Of a DNA stretch of 64,000 bases, positions 52,248-62,282 are shown piece after piece. The stretch's first letter is position 1. Each line of letters begins with the position of its first letter. The DNA lies in assembly GCF_014323605.1 (NCBI RefSeq), contig NZ_SCMB01000004.1, forward strand, positions 182,847 to 246,846. Reading direction: 5' to 3'. Source of the DNA: Lactobacillus kimbladii. Its GTDB lineage: Bacteria; Bacillota; Bacilli; Lactobacillales; Lactobacillaceae. Both the position numbers and the translations under genes were made by a program. Under the pieces are notes generated by a model. It ran no database searches, was not told the origin of the DNA, and worked only from the letters and a program-made list of their open reading frames with translations.

Positions 52248-55200
52248 ACTAGTAAAAAATCATATTTTCTCGTTAATTGCATGGATTTTAATATTAATCA
52301 TTTCAGTTGTGGCTTTGCCGGACGTTACAGGGTTAACCCGTGAGCACTCAAATATTTCCTTACCGTCGGATGTTCAAAGTGAAGTCGCAAAGTCAATTCA
52401 AAATGATTGGGGTCCTAAGCAAAAGGATACCTATCAGATTGCGGTGGTCTTTAACAAGCAAAAGGGCAAATTGACATCTGATGATAAAAATGCCATTAAT
52501 GAAACCATTGACAGACTTAAAGACAAGCAAGATCAGTATGGGATCAAGATGGTCTTGGGTCCAGATGATAATATTGCTACCAAGAAAAAGCTGCAATCAA
52601 AAGATAATACTACTTGGATAATGCAGTTGAATGTGGCTAAAAAGCACGGACCGATTAATGATGTTGAGTCTGAGCTGAATAAAGCTGTCAAAACGGCCGG
52701 CATCAGGACTTACGTTACAGGTGCAGACGTTTTGCAAAATGCCTTCTCGAATGCTATTCAAGAGGGAATTAAGAAAACAGAAGTAATTACCGTTATCTTC
52801 ATATTTATTGTGTTAGTGATTGTCTTCAGGTCGCCAATAGTGCCCCTAATTTCATTACTAACGGTTGGTGTTTCCTTTATCACATCATTTGCGATTGTGA
52901 CTAATCTGGTTAAATACCAGAACTTTCCGTTTTCTAACTTTACACAAGTCTTTATGATTATTGTGCTGTTCGGAATTGGTACGGACTATAACATCCTTTT
53001 GTATGACAAATTCAAAGAAGACCTCGGTAAAGGGATGGATCGCTATGAGGCGATGAATAGTGCCTTAAAAGTTGCTGGTAAAACCATCCTTTATTCCGGT
53101 TCTTCCATCTTAATTGGATTTTCAGCGTTAAGTCTGGCTAACTTTTCCATTTATCAATCAGCAGTTGGTGTGGCAGTCGGCGTTGCTGTTTTGTTAATAG
53201 TGCTGCTGACACTCAATCCATTCTTCATGGCTGTTTTGGGAGAAAAAATGTTCTGGCCAGTGAAGAAGTTTACCGGTGAGCATGAAGATAAATTATGGCA
53301 TGGTATTTCCAAAGCGACACTTGCTCACCCAATTATTTACTTAATTGTATTGGCTGTGGTTGTGCTTCCTTTTGGTCTGATGTATACTGGTCACTTGAAT
53401 TATGATGACACTGATGAGATTGATAATAGTACCCCAGCTAAAGCAGGGATGCTAGTTGTCGAAGATCACTTTTCAAAGGGGATGGCCGAGCCATCGACTC
53501 TTTATATTAAGAGTAACCATAAACTTGATAATGAAGCAGATTTGCGGTTAATTGATCAATTAACCAGACAACTCCAGGCATCTGAAGATGTGGCTTTTGT
53601 CACTTCTGTAACTCAGCCATATGGTGAAAGCATTGATCAGCTCTACGTTAAGAATCAGCTTAACACTGTTAACCAAGGTGTTGACCAGGCACGCGCCGGT
53701 TTGGGCAAATTGAGCAAGGCAAGCAAGAAAGTTACTGCTGGCGCAAGTCAGTTGGCTGATGGAACAAGCCAGTTGCAAAATGGTACTAGTCAACTCCAAG
53801 ATGGCGCCAGCAAATTACAGGCTGGTACTGGTAAACTGCAAAATGGTGCCAGCCGTTTGCAAAATGGGACAGGTCAACTGCAAGGCGGTGCCAGTCGTCT
53901 GCAAAGCGGAACCCAGCAAATGACCAGTGGCCTTAACCAGTTGAATTCTCAATTGGCAAGTGGCAGTGCTGGTATTGCGAATGCACAGAAAAATACCAAA
54001 GCTGTTTTAGAAAAGAGCTATAAAGCTAACTTATCAAAGAGCATTAATAGTATACCCGGCTTGACTCAGCAGCAGAAGATGGCTGCCATGCAAGCTGCTG
54101 GTGCTGCTTTAGAAAAATCTTGGGCTGAAGCTTCTGCTTCAATGCCAGATGTATCTGGACAAATGGGTCAGCTGCAATCTGGTGTCGGCAGATTAACTAC
54201 TGCTTCGGGTCAATTGAGTAGTGGTGCTGCTACCTTAAATGGCGGCATTGGCCAACTCAATTCCAGTGCAGGTCAATTAAGCTCTGGTATTGGTCAAGTT
54301 AATTCCAGTACTGGTCAATTAAGTTCAGGTATTGGCCAATTAAATTCCAGTGTTGGTCAACTTAATTCAGGTGCCGGCAAGTTAGCTTCAAGCACACCAA
54401 AGATTACTAATGGTGTAGATGAAGTAAATAGTGGCTTAGGACAAGGTGCTGCTTACCTTAATGGTTTAGCAAGTTCCTCAGCCGCAGATACTTTCTATAT
54501 CCCACAAGAATTTATTAAAAACGATACTTTCCAAACTTCGATTAAGAATTATTTGAGTCCTGACAAGAAGTCAGCAATGCTCATGATTGTCTTTAAGTCA
54601 AATCCAAGTAGTCTTAAAGCAACCAAGAAGGCGCAGGATCTGAGTTTGATGGCTAAGAAGTCATTGGCAGGAACTAGGCTTAAAAAGGCTACAGTAGCAA
54701 TGGGTGGCGAAAGTTCTAACATCGCTGACATTAAGGACATTGCCAACAGGGACTTTATTAGAACTGCTGCCATCATGTTAATTGGAATTGGCATTGCCCT
54801 GATTTTTGTTACTCGTTCACTTTTACAGCCTGTCTACATTTTAGGTACACTACTGATTGCTTACTTCTGCTCATTATCAATTACAGAGTGGGTAGTTAAG
54901 GCTACTTTAGGTAAAAGCATGCTAACTTGGAACACGCCGTTCTTTGGCTTTATCATGCTAATTGCCTTAGGTGTTGATTACAGTATTTTCTTGATGACAC
55001 GCTACCGTGAACTTGAAAACGGCAAGCCAAGTCAAAGAATGCTTAAAGCATGTGGTATTATTGGAACCGTGGTAGTTTCAGCAGCCATTATCTTAGCTGG
55101 TACATTTGCCGCATTAATTCCATCAGGAATTCCGACTTTGATTGAAGTTGCTTTGTCAGTGATTATTGGTTTGATAATATTAGTATTTATTATGCCAATT

Positions 55201-55272
55201 ACCTTGTCAGCTGCAGTCAAGTTGACTTATGAAGGTGTTCATTGGCGCAAGAATAAACGTGCTAAAAATTAA
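52240..55272 (+). CDS. MMPL/RND-superfamily membrane exporter with extracellular repeats
   Basis: 1010 aa with two MMPL halves (helices about 7-25, 175-340 and 845-1000), typical of RND-like pumps or lipid exporters. Between them, residues about 490-745 form a low-complexity extracytoplasmic stretch of 7-8-residue repeats, first of the type ASQLQ-GTSKLQ, later GQLSSGIGQLNSS, which should make long helical hairpins as in YhgE/Pip-like proteins. GTG at 52240 overlaps the TetR stop; AAGGAAAA lies upstream. Substrate unknown. Confidence 0.88.
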   Translation: MHKLVKNHIFSLIAWILILIISVVALPDVTGLTREHSNISLPSDVQSEVAKSIQNDWGPKQKDTYQIAVVFNKQKGKLTSDDKNAINETIDRLKDKQDQYGIKMVLGPDDNIATKKKLQSKDNTTWIMQLNVAKKHGPINDVESELNKAVKTAGIRTYVTGADVLQNAFSNAIQEGIKKTEVITVIFIFIVLVIVFRSPIVPLISLLTVGVSFITSFAIVTNLVKYQNFPFSNFTQVFMIIVLFGIGTDYNILLYDKFKEDLGKGMDRYEAMNSALKVAGKTILYSGSSILIGFSALSLANFSIYQSAVGVAVGVAVLLIVLLTLNPFFMAVLGEKMFWPVKKFTGEHEDKLWHGISKATLAHPIIYLIVLAVVVLPFGLMYTGHLNYDDTDEIDNSTPAKAGMLVVEDHFSKGMAEPSTLYIKSNHKLDNEADLRLIDQLTRQLQASEDVAFVTSVTQPYGESIDQLYVKNQLNTVNQGVDQARAGLGKLSKASKKVTAGASQLADGTSQLQNGTSQLQDGASKLQAGTGKLQNGASRLQNGTGQLQGGASRLQSGTQQMTSGLNQLNSQLASGSAGIANAQKNTKAVLEKSYKANLSKSINSIPGLTQQQKMAAMQAAGAALEKSWAEASASMPDVSGQMGQLQSGVGRLTTASGQLSSGAATLNGGIGQLNSSAGQLSSGIGQVNSSTGQLSSGIGQLNSSVGQLNSGAGKLASSTPKITNGVDEVNSGLGQGAAYLNGLASSSAADTFYIPQEFIKNDTFQTSIKNYLSPDKKSAMLMIVFKSNPSSLKATKKAQDLSLMAKKSLAGTRLKKATVAMGGESSNIADIKDIANRDFIRTAAIMLIGIGIALIFVTRSLLQPVYILGTLLIAYFCSLSITEWVVKATLGKSMLTWNTPFFGFIMLIALGVDYSIFLMTRYRELENGKPSQRMLKACGIIGTVVVSAAIILAGTFAALIPSGIPTLIEVALSVIIGLIILVFIMPITLSAAVKLTYEGVHWRKNKRAKN

Positions 55273-55283
55273 GCGAAATTAAT

Positions 55284-55328
55284 TAAAAGGTTGAAATTCT
55301 CATTTAGTAGAGGATTTCAGCCTTTTTT
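55284..55328 (+). terminator. terminator of the TetR-MMPL operon
   Basis: AAAAGGTTGAAATTCTC / GAGGATTTCAGCCTTTTTT stem around a short loop, followed by T run. Confidence 0.88.
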
Positions 55329-55595
55329 CGCTTAACGCACTTCTTGACGGGTTTACAAAAGTTTGTTCATTATAGTATAATGCTTTTAATTAAATTTTAA
55401 GCAGAAAGCATGGAATACTGGCATGTCAAGACAAGTAAATAATCAATAAGCTCTCGTTAAAGTTTTAAATAATTAATCACTTTTTTAATTTTGAACCTAA
55501 CGTAGAGCGATTCACTTTAACAGATAGAGTAATTTTTGCAATTCAATGAATCGCATCTTATTTAGTGTATTATGTGTACACGTTGAGGTTTGATA
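55329..55595 (+). promoter_or_regulatory. promoter and long leader of the ABC-F gene
   Basis: TTTACA at about 55353 and TATAAT at about 55377 are 18 nt apart, giving a leader of some 210 nt. It contains a 10-codon frame starting ATG at 55409, an A/T-rich hairpin with T run near 55457-55489, and the inverted repeat GCGATTCA / TGAATCGC (about 55506-55553). Long leaders of this kind regulate many ABC-F genes by attenuation, but the signals here are weak. Confidence 0.4.
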
Positions 55596-57145
55596 GTGGA
55601 ATTAATTAAAATAGATTATTTACAAATTGGCGTGGCAGCTTCTAAACTGCTGACTGTCTCAAATTTGAGTATCAATTCTAGACAAAAAATTGGTTTAATT
55701 GGTAACAATGGTGCTGGTAAAACCACTTTAATGAAGATTCTGGCTCAAGAAAAATTGACGGATTTATTTACTATTAAAGGTGCAGTTATTAACAATTGTA
55801 ATTTTGCCTATGTGCCGCAACTGCTTGATGCTGGTGATAAGAGTGGCGGGCAAAGAGAGAAATTAGCTCTCAGTAGGGCCATTGCCAAATTAAAAAAATG
55901 CCTAACGGCTTGTTGCTTTTGGACGAGCCCACTTCTAATTTGGATATTACGCAGCAACAATGGTTAATAAAGTTAATAAGTAAAAGCAAAATTGCCTGTT
56001 TAATTATCAGTCATGACCAGAATTTTTTGAACAAAGTTTGTGATTCAATCTGGTATATTCAAAATAAAGAAGTGCACAATTTCTCTGGGACTTATGAAGA
56101 ATTTCGCAGCTTTAGACAAGATGAACAAAAACGAGCAGAAACGATTTATGAGCAAAAGGAAAAGCACCTTGAGCAGTTAAAGAGAAGTTATAATCAGCAT
56201 TTTAATAAGGCCAGAACTTTTTCTCGTAACAAAAAGGGACTTTCTTCATCTGACTGGCGGTCAAAGTCCATGGGAAAACAAAAAACAGCAAATAATGTTA
56301 TCAGAGCCAGTAAAAGTCTTGCTAACCGCATCAATAAGGAAAAAGGAGAGCTAAAAAGGCCACCAGTTCATCATGCGATTACCTTGAAAAATGCGATAAC
56401 TGATTTGTCGATTTCTCCTAAAAGCAAGGCATTACGGATAGAACAACAGCCAATTAATGCATATGGTCAAAAGCTATTTAACATTACGCAGGAAGTAAAT
56501 CTTGCTTATCGCTCAAAAGTAGTTTTAACTGGGCAAAACGGGATTGGTAAGACTGTTTTTCTGAAAAAAATCAAGAATAAACAATTAACCGGCTTTTATA
56601 ATCTGCAATTAAAAATAGGTTATTTTAACCAAAACATAGTTGCGAGCCAAACAGATAAAACCTTGTTAGATTCTCTTTTTGCTACTAGTATATTTGATGA
56701 TAGTTCGACTATGCAGGTCTTAGGCGATTTGCATTTGCGCCAATACGGTGAGCACAAAATAAGTGATCTTAGTGGTGGTCAGCTTGTGTGTTTCAATTTA
56801 GCTAAGATACTAACAGGTCAATATAATTTATTGCTACTGGATGAACCGACTAACTTTTTAGATATTGCATCGGTTAATGCACTGGCCGAATTTGTCACCG
56901 CTTATCCCTTTGCCATGATTCTCGTGTCACATGATCAGGCATTTATCAAGCAGCTTAAAATTACAAAATGGCACATTAAGAATAGTCGGTTAATCACATC
57001 AACGGCCCAAAAGAAGTAGTCCAAAAAAGGCAACAATAATGAATTAGAGTTACTTAAATTTAAGCTCGATCAATTAATGCTTGATTCGAATGCTTCAATT
57101 TCTGAAATAAAGCAAGTTAAGGCACGAATTCAAGAATTACAGTAA
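55596..57145 (+). pseudogene. ABC-F ATPase gene, broken by a frameshift and a nonsense codon
   Basis: Encodes the two-ATPase layout of ABC-F ribosome-protection or antibiotic-resistance proteins (Vga/Msr/Lsa-like). First domain: Walker A GNNGAGKTT, signature KSGGQREKLALSRAI; then the frame breaks at a seven-A run (55892-55898) and resumes at MPNGLLLLDEPTSNLD, one base out. Second domain: GQNGIGKT, LSGGQ, LLLLDEPTNFLD. A TAG at 57017 stops it, but the frame continues for 41 codons to 57143 with a charged tail (NELELLKFKLDQLM). Two separate lesions argue for true decay. The first ABC domain is also short between Walker A and signature. Confidence 0.8.
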
Positions 57146-57158
57146 AAGACTGTATTAA

Positions 57159-57196
57159 AATAGTGATAAAGAATTTTCTTTATCGCTATTTTTGTT
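57159..57196 (+). terminator. terminator after the ABC-F pseudogene
   Basis: AATAGTGATAAAG / CTTTATCGCTATT stem with one G-U/T pair and T run. Confidence 0.82.
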
Positions 57197-57240
57197 TTAT
57201 GATTAAGTTATTAATAATTATTGCTTAAAGGAAGTTTCTT

Positions 57241-58257
57241 ATGACTACTTGTCCAAACTGTGGTCGTCCCATCACTGATGAGGATGTTACCTGTCCAAAT
57301 TGCCATTTTGATTTACAAAAATATCGTGAGACTTTTTTCACGGACCGACACCAAAAGGCTAATTTTGAAGATGAAAAAACTGGTCAAAAAATTGCCAGTC
57401 GTAAAGTATATCGGCAAGAATTTTATCCGGAAAAACAAAATTCGGTTATTGAACGAATGCTGCAATGGATTCATGTTAATAGCATGATTGCTTTTCTGTT
57501 GGGAATAGTTTTACTGATTCTTATGAGTTTTTCCCGCAGCTTTGGTTGGATTTGTTTTTTTGCATTGCTGGTCTGGCTATACTTTGTTTGTAGTCGTGAG
57601 GAAAAAATTGACCGCTATACTGTGGATGAACGTTTAACACAAAAAATAAATCAGATTGGGTCCAACATGTTTAATGATGTGGCTGAATCAAAAGAAAAGG
57701 TAAAATCAAAAAGCAGATTGACTCAGAGAAATTCTGATGCAAAAACAACTGTCAACAAGAAAAAACATTTTTCCTATGTGCAACTTTTAGTAGTACTGAT
57801 GGCAGTAATAAATCTAATAGTTTTATTTACTGGTTCTGGTGCATCTGTGTTAGACGTGACTTATGGCCAAAAAATGTCGATTACCGGTGTCATTTTCAGG
57901 CTTGCCGGCAGACTTTTTTCTTCAAATGCGACATTGCTTTCAGGCGTTTTGCTTTGTATAATTTGGCTCATAATTGTTTTAATTCCGTTATTTATTATTT
58001 ATCATACTATGAGAGATACTAAAAAGAGCAGGATCATTGCGTTTTTACTTTCTTTAATTGAAACTATTTTTCTAATTTACGTTATTTATAGGATGTCCAA
58101 TACTTCACTGTCTAATCGGGGCATTTTACACAGCATTACCAGCCAGCTGCTTTTGTATGCCGTATCAGTAGGGGCTTCAACTTATTTCTTAATTCTAGCC
58201 AATGTGATGACGACAGGACTTACAGGCTATAATTTATTTCGTCACCGTCAAAAGTAA
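57241..58257 (+). CDS. Zinc-ribbon membrane protein of unknown function
   Basis: 338 aa. N-terminal zinc ribbon with two CPNC knuckles (CPNCGRP and CPNCHFD, residues 4-22), a charged stretch, and then about six membrane helices (two near 80-120 and four from 180 to the end). The pattern is common in lactobacilli, but no function is established. AAAGGAAG precedes the ATG. Its own terminator follows. Confidence 0.75.
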   Translation: MTTCPNCGRPITDEDVTCPNCHFDLQKYRETFFTDRHQKANFEDEKTGQKIASRKVYRQEFYPEKQNSVIERMLQWIHVNSMIAFLLGIVLLILMSFSRSFGWICFFALLVWLYFVCSREEKIDRYTVDERLTQKINQIGSNMFNDVAESKEKVKSKSRLTQRNSDAKTTVNKKKHFSYVQLLVVLMAVINLIVLFTGSGASVLDVTYGQKMSITGVIFRLAGRLFSSNATLLSGVLLCIIWLIIVLIPLFIIYHTMRDTKKSRIIAFLLSLIETIFLIYVIYRMSNTSLSNRGILHSITSQLLLYAVSVGASTYFLILANVMTTGLTGYNLFRHRQK

Positions 58258-58263
58258 TAATTA

Positions 58264-58318
58264 AAAAAAGCTGATAAATCAGCGCTCTTATTGGGCGATA
58301 CAGTTTATCAGCTTTTTT
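58264..58318. terminator. bidirectional terminator
   Basis: AAAAGCTGATAAA / TTTATCAGCTTTT arms with an inner hairpin, A run on one side and T run on the other; it serves the zinc-ribbon gene and the converging dehydrogenase gene. Confidence 0.88.
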
Positions 58319-58339
58319 AATTTATATCTTAATGATGAG

Positions 58340-59716
58340 TTATTTGGTTGGCATTGATATTACTAAGTGTTGGTTGACGAAAGCCATCAAACCTAAATCA
58401 CTGAGTTCACGGCCATAGCCAGATTTCTTAACGCCACCAAATGGTAATTCACCGGAGCTAATCCATGTGCCATTGATGACAGACATACCAGTTTCAATTT
58501 GTGCAGCTACATTTTGAGCACGCTTAATGTTGGAACTGATAACAGAAGAACCCAAACCGTAACTAGAATCGTTTGCTAAAGCAATAGCGGCGTCTTCATC
58601 TTCGACTTCATAAACAGTAGCAACCGGACCAAAGAATTCTTGGTCAAATGCAGGGTTGTCACGATCAACATTGGTTAAAATAGTCGGACGGAAGAATGCA
58701 CCATCTGAATCAATTTCAGGATACTGGTACAAAATTTTTGCTCCTCCTGCAAGAGCGCCATCTAATTGTTTAGTCAGTTTATCCTTTGCGCCCTGTGAGT
58801 TCAGTGGTGGCAAGGTAGTACTTGGATCAAGCGGATCTCCTGCTTTCAAACTAGAAAAGACCTTCTTTAATTCATGAATTGTTTCTTCATAGCGGGATTT
58901 AACAACAATAATGCGTTTGGAAGAAGTACATACCTGGCCGTCATTATAAGTTCTGGCTGAACTAAGAGCCTGTTTCAAAACTTCAGGATCAGCGTCATCA
59001 AGAATGATGAAGGCATCATTACCACCAAGCTCCATAGTCGATTTCTTCAGGTTTTTACCAGCATTTTCTGCAACTGAAGAACCACCACGTTCTGAACCAG
59101 TCAACGCTACGCCCTGAATTCTTGGGTCTGCAATCATTTGATCAAGTTGGTCATAGCTCGGATACATATTAATCAGGCTGCCTTCAGGGGCACCTGCCTG
59201 TTTAATAATTTTTGCAATCAATGCTGCAGAACCAGGAACATTGTGGGCATGCTTCAATATAATAGGATTACCAACAATAAAGTTTGGTGCAAATACCCTG
59301 ATTACTTGATAAAGAGGGAAATTCCACGGCTCACATGCCATTATTACGCCAGTTGCTTGTTTAAGGTAATATGCATCACCCAATTTAGTATCAATTGGCT
59401 CAGGTTTCAACAACTCGGGACCTTTTTCGGCAAAGTAATCACAAATAGATACACAAAGATCAACTTCACCTTCAGATTCACCAATCATTTTACCCATTTC
59501 ACGGGTCATGATCTCTGCCATTTCTTTTTTATGCTCGCGCAAACCGTCTGCTACTTTGTGTAATGTTGCTGTTCGGGTCTCAGGGCCTTCATGGCGCCAC
59601 TTGTGGTAAAGTGCATCGGTCAAGTTTAGAGCATCCTCAATTTGTTCAGCTGTAGGATTATCATAGCTGGCAAAAGTTTCATTAGTATATGGATTAATAG
59701 ATTGATATTTAGCCAT
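58340..59716 (-). CDS. NAD(P)-dependent aldehyde (succinate-semialdehyde-type) dehydrogenase
   Basis: 458 aa, the short length of the YneI/Sad group. Catalytic Glu in [11 protein letters not shown] near residue 233, catalytic Cys in [10 protein letters not shown] near residue 267, cofactor motif [11 protein letters not shown] and closing [14 protein letters not shown]. It oxidises an aldehyde to the acid; succinate semialdehyde is the name usually given, but this is not proven. GGAGAT precedes the ATG on the minus strand. Monocistronic. Confidence 0.9.
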   Translation of the reverse strand: MAKYQSINPYTNETFASYDNPTAEQIEDALNLTDALYHKWRHEGPETRTATLHKVADGLREHKKEMAEIMTREMGKMIGESEGEVDLCVSICDYFAEKGPELLKPEPIDTKLGDAYYLKQATGVIMACEPWNFPLYQVIRVFAPNFIVGNPIILKHAHNVPGSAALIAKIIKQAGAPEGSLINMYPSYDQLDQMIADPRIQGVALTGSERGGSSVAENAGKNLKKSTMELGGNDAFIILDDADPEVLKQALSSARTYNDGQVCTSSKRIIVVKSRYEETIHELKKVFSSLKAGDPLDPSTTLPPLNSQGAKDKLTKQLDGALAGGAKILYQYPEIDSDGAFFRPTILTNVDRDNPAFDQEFFGPVATVYEVEDEDAAIALANDSSYGLGSSVISSNIKRAQNVAAQIETGMSVINGTWISSGELPFGGVKKSGYGRELSDLGLMAFVNQHLVISMPTK

Positions 59717-59839
59717 AATATTATCTCCTTAAATTTTAATCAGGATAGATTTTTCTCAAAATCAATATAAACCGTTTTCATAAATCATTATAGCACATAT
59801 AGAATATTTTACTAATAATTAGTAAGTAAAAGTTAAGAT

Positions 59840-60622
59840 TTATTTTACTGCATTTAAAAGGTATGCTAATGATTCCTCTAAATATTGATTAACATAAGTC
59901 ATTGCGTGGCGCTTACCTGCTATTAATTTAAGATCAACAGCATGGTTATTTTGTGCCAAAAAGTTAATAAAATTAAGTAAATATTTAATAGGAGACAATT
60001 CATCTGCAGAATTGATCATTAATAATTGGTGTAAATTGCTGTAATCATATGAATCAGCATCAATCTCTTTTAATACATTTTCATCTTCAGAACCGGCATA
60101 TGCTAAGGTAAAATATTTATAAAAAGCGTTGTTAATATCACGTTGGTTGCTCAAACCTAGTTCTTTATGGCCATCAACTGCTGGCGTGACGTTTTGGTGA
60201 TCTTTCATCCAAGCAGAATAACTGACGGGAGCAGACCAAGTTACAGTAGGAAAGCCGTATTTACCCGCAATATTCAGCGCCATGGTGCCACCACTACTGG
60301 CACCGATTTGAGTAATATTAACTTTTTTATTAATTACAAAATCGCTTTGCATCAGCCATTTGACGAAGTTAATGCTATCTTGGTGTGCTGCTGGAAAAGG
60401 GTATTGTGGCGCAAGAGAGTAATTAGGGGCAAAAACAGTGAAACCGTGGTCAGAAATTTTTTGACATAAGTCTTTAAAACTGTTTTTATCTCCCCGAAAC
60501 CAGCCGCCACCATGCCAAAACAGCAGTATTTTGTCACTAAAACTAACGTTGTCTGGCTTATAAATATCTACCTTAATTTTTCTTTGTTCATCATAAGTGA
60601 CATCATTAATAATTGTGGTCAT
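59840..60622 (-). CDS. Alpha/beta-hydrolase, esterase-type
   Basis: 260 aa with the esterase/lipase motif FWHGGGWFRGDK (HGGG oxyanion hole near residue 36), the nucleophile Ser in GASSGGTMAL near residue 109, Asp near DELSPIKYLL (residue 210), and the catalytic His in GKRHAMTYV near residue 243. It belongs with carboxylesterases of the HSL/BD-FAE type. AGGAAAAT precedes the ATG. The 190 bp up to the next, divergent gene should hold both promoters. Confidence 0.87.
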   Translation of the reverse strand: MTTIINDVTYDEQRKIKVDIYKPDNVSFSDKILLFWHGGGWFRGDKNSFKDLCQKISDHGFTVFAPNYSLAPQYPFPAAHQDSINFVKWLMQSDFVINKKVNITQIGASSGGTMALNIAGKYGFPTVTWSAPVSYSAWMKDHQNVTPAVDGHKELGLSNQRDINNAFYKYFTLAYAGSEDENVLKEIDADSYDYSNLHQLLMINSADELSPIKYLLNFINFLAQNNHAVDLKLIAGKRHAMTYVNQYLEESLAYLLNAVK

Positions 60623-60815
60623 CCGATTTTCCTCCCCAAAATTATATTTTTAAACCTATTATACTGTAATTAACAGTCAGTTTTTGTTTTAAACCTAAAT
60701 TGCTTTCACTTCAGGAAAATAATTAAAATATTTTAATTATTATTATTTAATGACTTAAAAAGTAATCACTATGCTTATTTTTTGGTAAAATTAGGCTTAA
60801 CATTGGAGGTAAGCT

Positions 60816-61421
60816 ATGCATCTGTCTGCTAAAGCTAGTCGAAGACTGATTAATATCTTGACCGTTGTCAGCGGGATTATCATTATTATTTTATGTATAT
60901 ACTGGTACAAATTAGGAATATTTACCAGTCAGGCTAAAATGAAAGCATATTTGGCTAACAAGAGAATAATTGGGCCGATAATTTTTGTTTTAATCCAGAT
61001 AATTCAGGTTGTTATTCCTATTATTCCTGGTGGTGTTTCACTTTTAGGAGGGGTTATTTTCTTTGGGCCCATAGCCGGCTTTATTTATAACTATGTGGGA
61101 ATCTGTATTGGTTCAATTATTAACTTCTTTTTAGCACGTTTTTACGGCAGACCTTTTATTCTTCATATTGTTTCTGAAAAAACTCTTGATAAATATATGA
61201 AATGGACTAAAAACCAGCGTAAATTCAACTGGTTTTTTGCAATCTGTATTGTTGCCCCGATGGCGCCAGATGATGTTTTGTGTCTTTTAGCCGGTTTGAC
61301 TGATATGAAATTCTGGACTTATTTTTGGATTATTATCCTAGGCAAGCCTTGGACCATTGCGGCATACAGTCTGGCACTGGGCTTGGGCATGGATTGGCTA
61401 TTCAAGCTGACAGGTCATTAA
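60816..61421 (+). CDS. TVP38/TMEM64 (SNARE-associated/DedA-like) membrane protein
   Basis: 201 aa with about five or six hydrophobic segments and the family core PIIPGGVSLLGGVIFFGPIAGF (helical hairpin, seen in two parts), GSIINFFLARFYGRPF and PMAPDDVLCLLAGLTDM. Relatives are implicated in lipid scrambling or membrane homeostasis. GGAGGT precedes the ATG. The stop codon shares one base with the ATG of the acetyltransferase gene. Confidence 0.87.
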   Translation: MHLSAKASRRLINILTVVSGIIIIILCIYWYKLGIFTSQAKMKAYLANKRIIGPIIFVLIQIIQVVIPIIPGGVSLLGGVIFFGPIAGFIYNYVGICIGSIINFFLARFYGRPFILHIVSEKTLDKYMKWTKNQRKFNWFFAICIVAPMAPDDVLCLLAGLTDMKFWTYFWIIILGKPWTIAAYSLALGLGMDWLFKLTGH

Positions 61422-61951
61422 TGGGCAGGCGAATTTATTTTCGGCCCCTCAAATTAGCTGATGCACCAACTCTGCTTAAATGGGGGCAAGATCAATATTA
61501 TCAGAACTTAGCAGGCTTTGGGCATTATCAAAATCTGGCGGAAGCTGAAGTTGCCGCAGGAAAGTATGCTGCTAGAAAGTATAGTTATGGCATTTGTCTT
61601 AGAAATTCTCAGCAATTAATTGGCTTAGTTGAACTATATAATAGAGGTACTAACGAAGAAGAATTACTGCATACCAAAGAAATTGGCTTTTTGCTTGATA
61701 AAGATTTTTCGGGTCAAGGTTATATGACTGAAGCGCTAAATATACTTTTAGATTATGCGTTTAAAAAGCTCAATCAATCTGAAATTTGGGCTGGCACTTT
61801 TAAAAATAATTTTCGTTCACAGAATTTACTTACTCGTTTAGGCTTTAAATATATTTATTCGGTCGATATGAGCCAGCTAAGTAAGTTATTTCAATACCGG
61901 GAAGATTATTTTTTGTTAAAAAAGTCAGACTGGCTCAATAAAGAAAAGTGA
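61421..61951 (+). CDS. GNAT-family N-acetyltransferase (RimJ/RimL-like)
   Basis: 176 aa. Family features: N-terminal IYFRPLKLADAPTLLKWG, acetyl-CoA loop FSGQGYMTEALNILLDYAF (near residue 100), and FKNNFRSQNLLTRLGFKY near residue 127. The ATG at 61421 overlaps the previous stop and has AGG 6 nt before it; the open frame extends into the TVP38 gene but without signals. The target (amino group of a protein or small molecule) is not known. Confidence 0.87.
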   Translation: MGRRIYFRPLKLADAPTLLKWGQDQYYQNLAGFGHYQNLAEAEVAAGKYAARKYSYGICLRNSQQLIGLVELYNRGTNEEELLHTKEIGFLLDKDFSGQGYMTEALNILLDYAFKKLNQSEIWAGTFKNNFRSQNLLTRLGFKYIYSVDMSQLSKLFQYREDYFLLKKSDWLNKEK

Positions 61952-62034
61952 TTTAAAGTAGGCAAAATCTTTTTACAAAAATAATTATAAAAACATTAAA
62001 TATTGTTTGCTAAAAAAAGGATAATAGCTTAAAA

Positions 62035-62275
62035 TAATATCCAAACACGGAATCCTCAGACTGATTCAGAGAGTTCGCATTTTGGTGCAAGCGAATAGAC
62101 GTCGTTTCCAGATTCCATTAATGTGGGTAATTAATAATTACACGGCACGCGGCATCGTTATCGCCGACTTAATGAAGTGCAGCTAAATATTAGCTGAAAC
62201 TGGGTGGTACCGCGAAGCCATGTATGAGCCAATTCGTCCCAATCTTGTGGGATGAGTTGGCTTTTTTTGTGGAGG
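62035..62275 (+). promoter_or_regulatory. T-box leader of serS
   Basis: The conserved T-box core GGTGGTACCGCG is at 62203-62214, followed by the terminator stem AGCCAATTCGTCCCA / TGGGATGAGTTGGCT and seven T (62227-62269). Stem I elements precede it from about 62040. Uncharged tRNA-Ser would stabilise the antiterminator. I did not place the specifier codon with confidence. Confidence 0.93.
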
Positions 62276-62282
62276 TAAAAAT

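Noticed and set aside
55590..57019. Two separate ABC genes, or programmed frameshifting
   Set aside because: The two frames join as one ABC-F protein, and a second nonsense lesion near the end makes decay more likely than programmed frameshifting; not excluded.
61325..61420. Longer start of the acetyltransferase
   Set aside because: It lies wholly in the TVP38-family gene; the family homology starts at the ATG at 61421.
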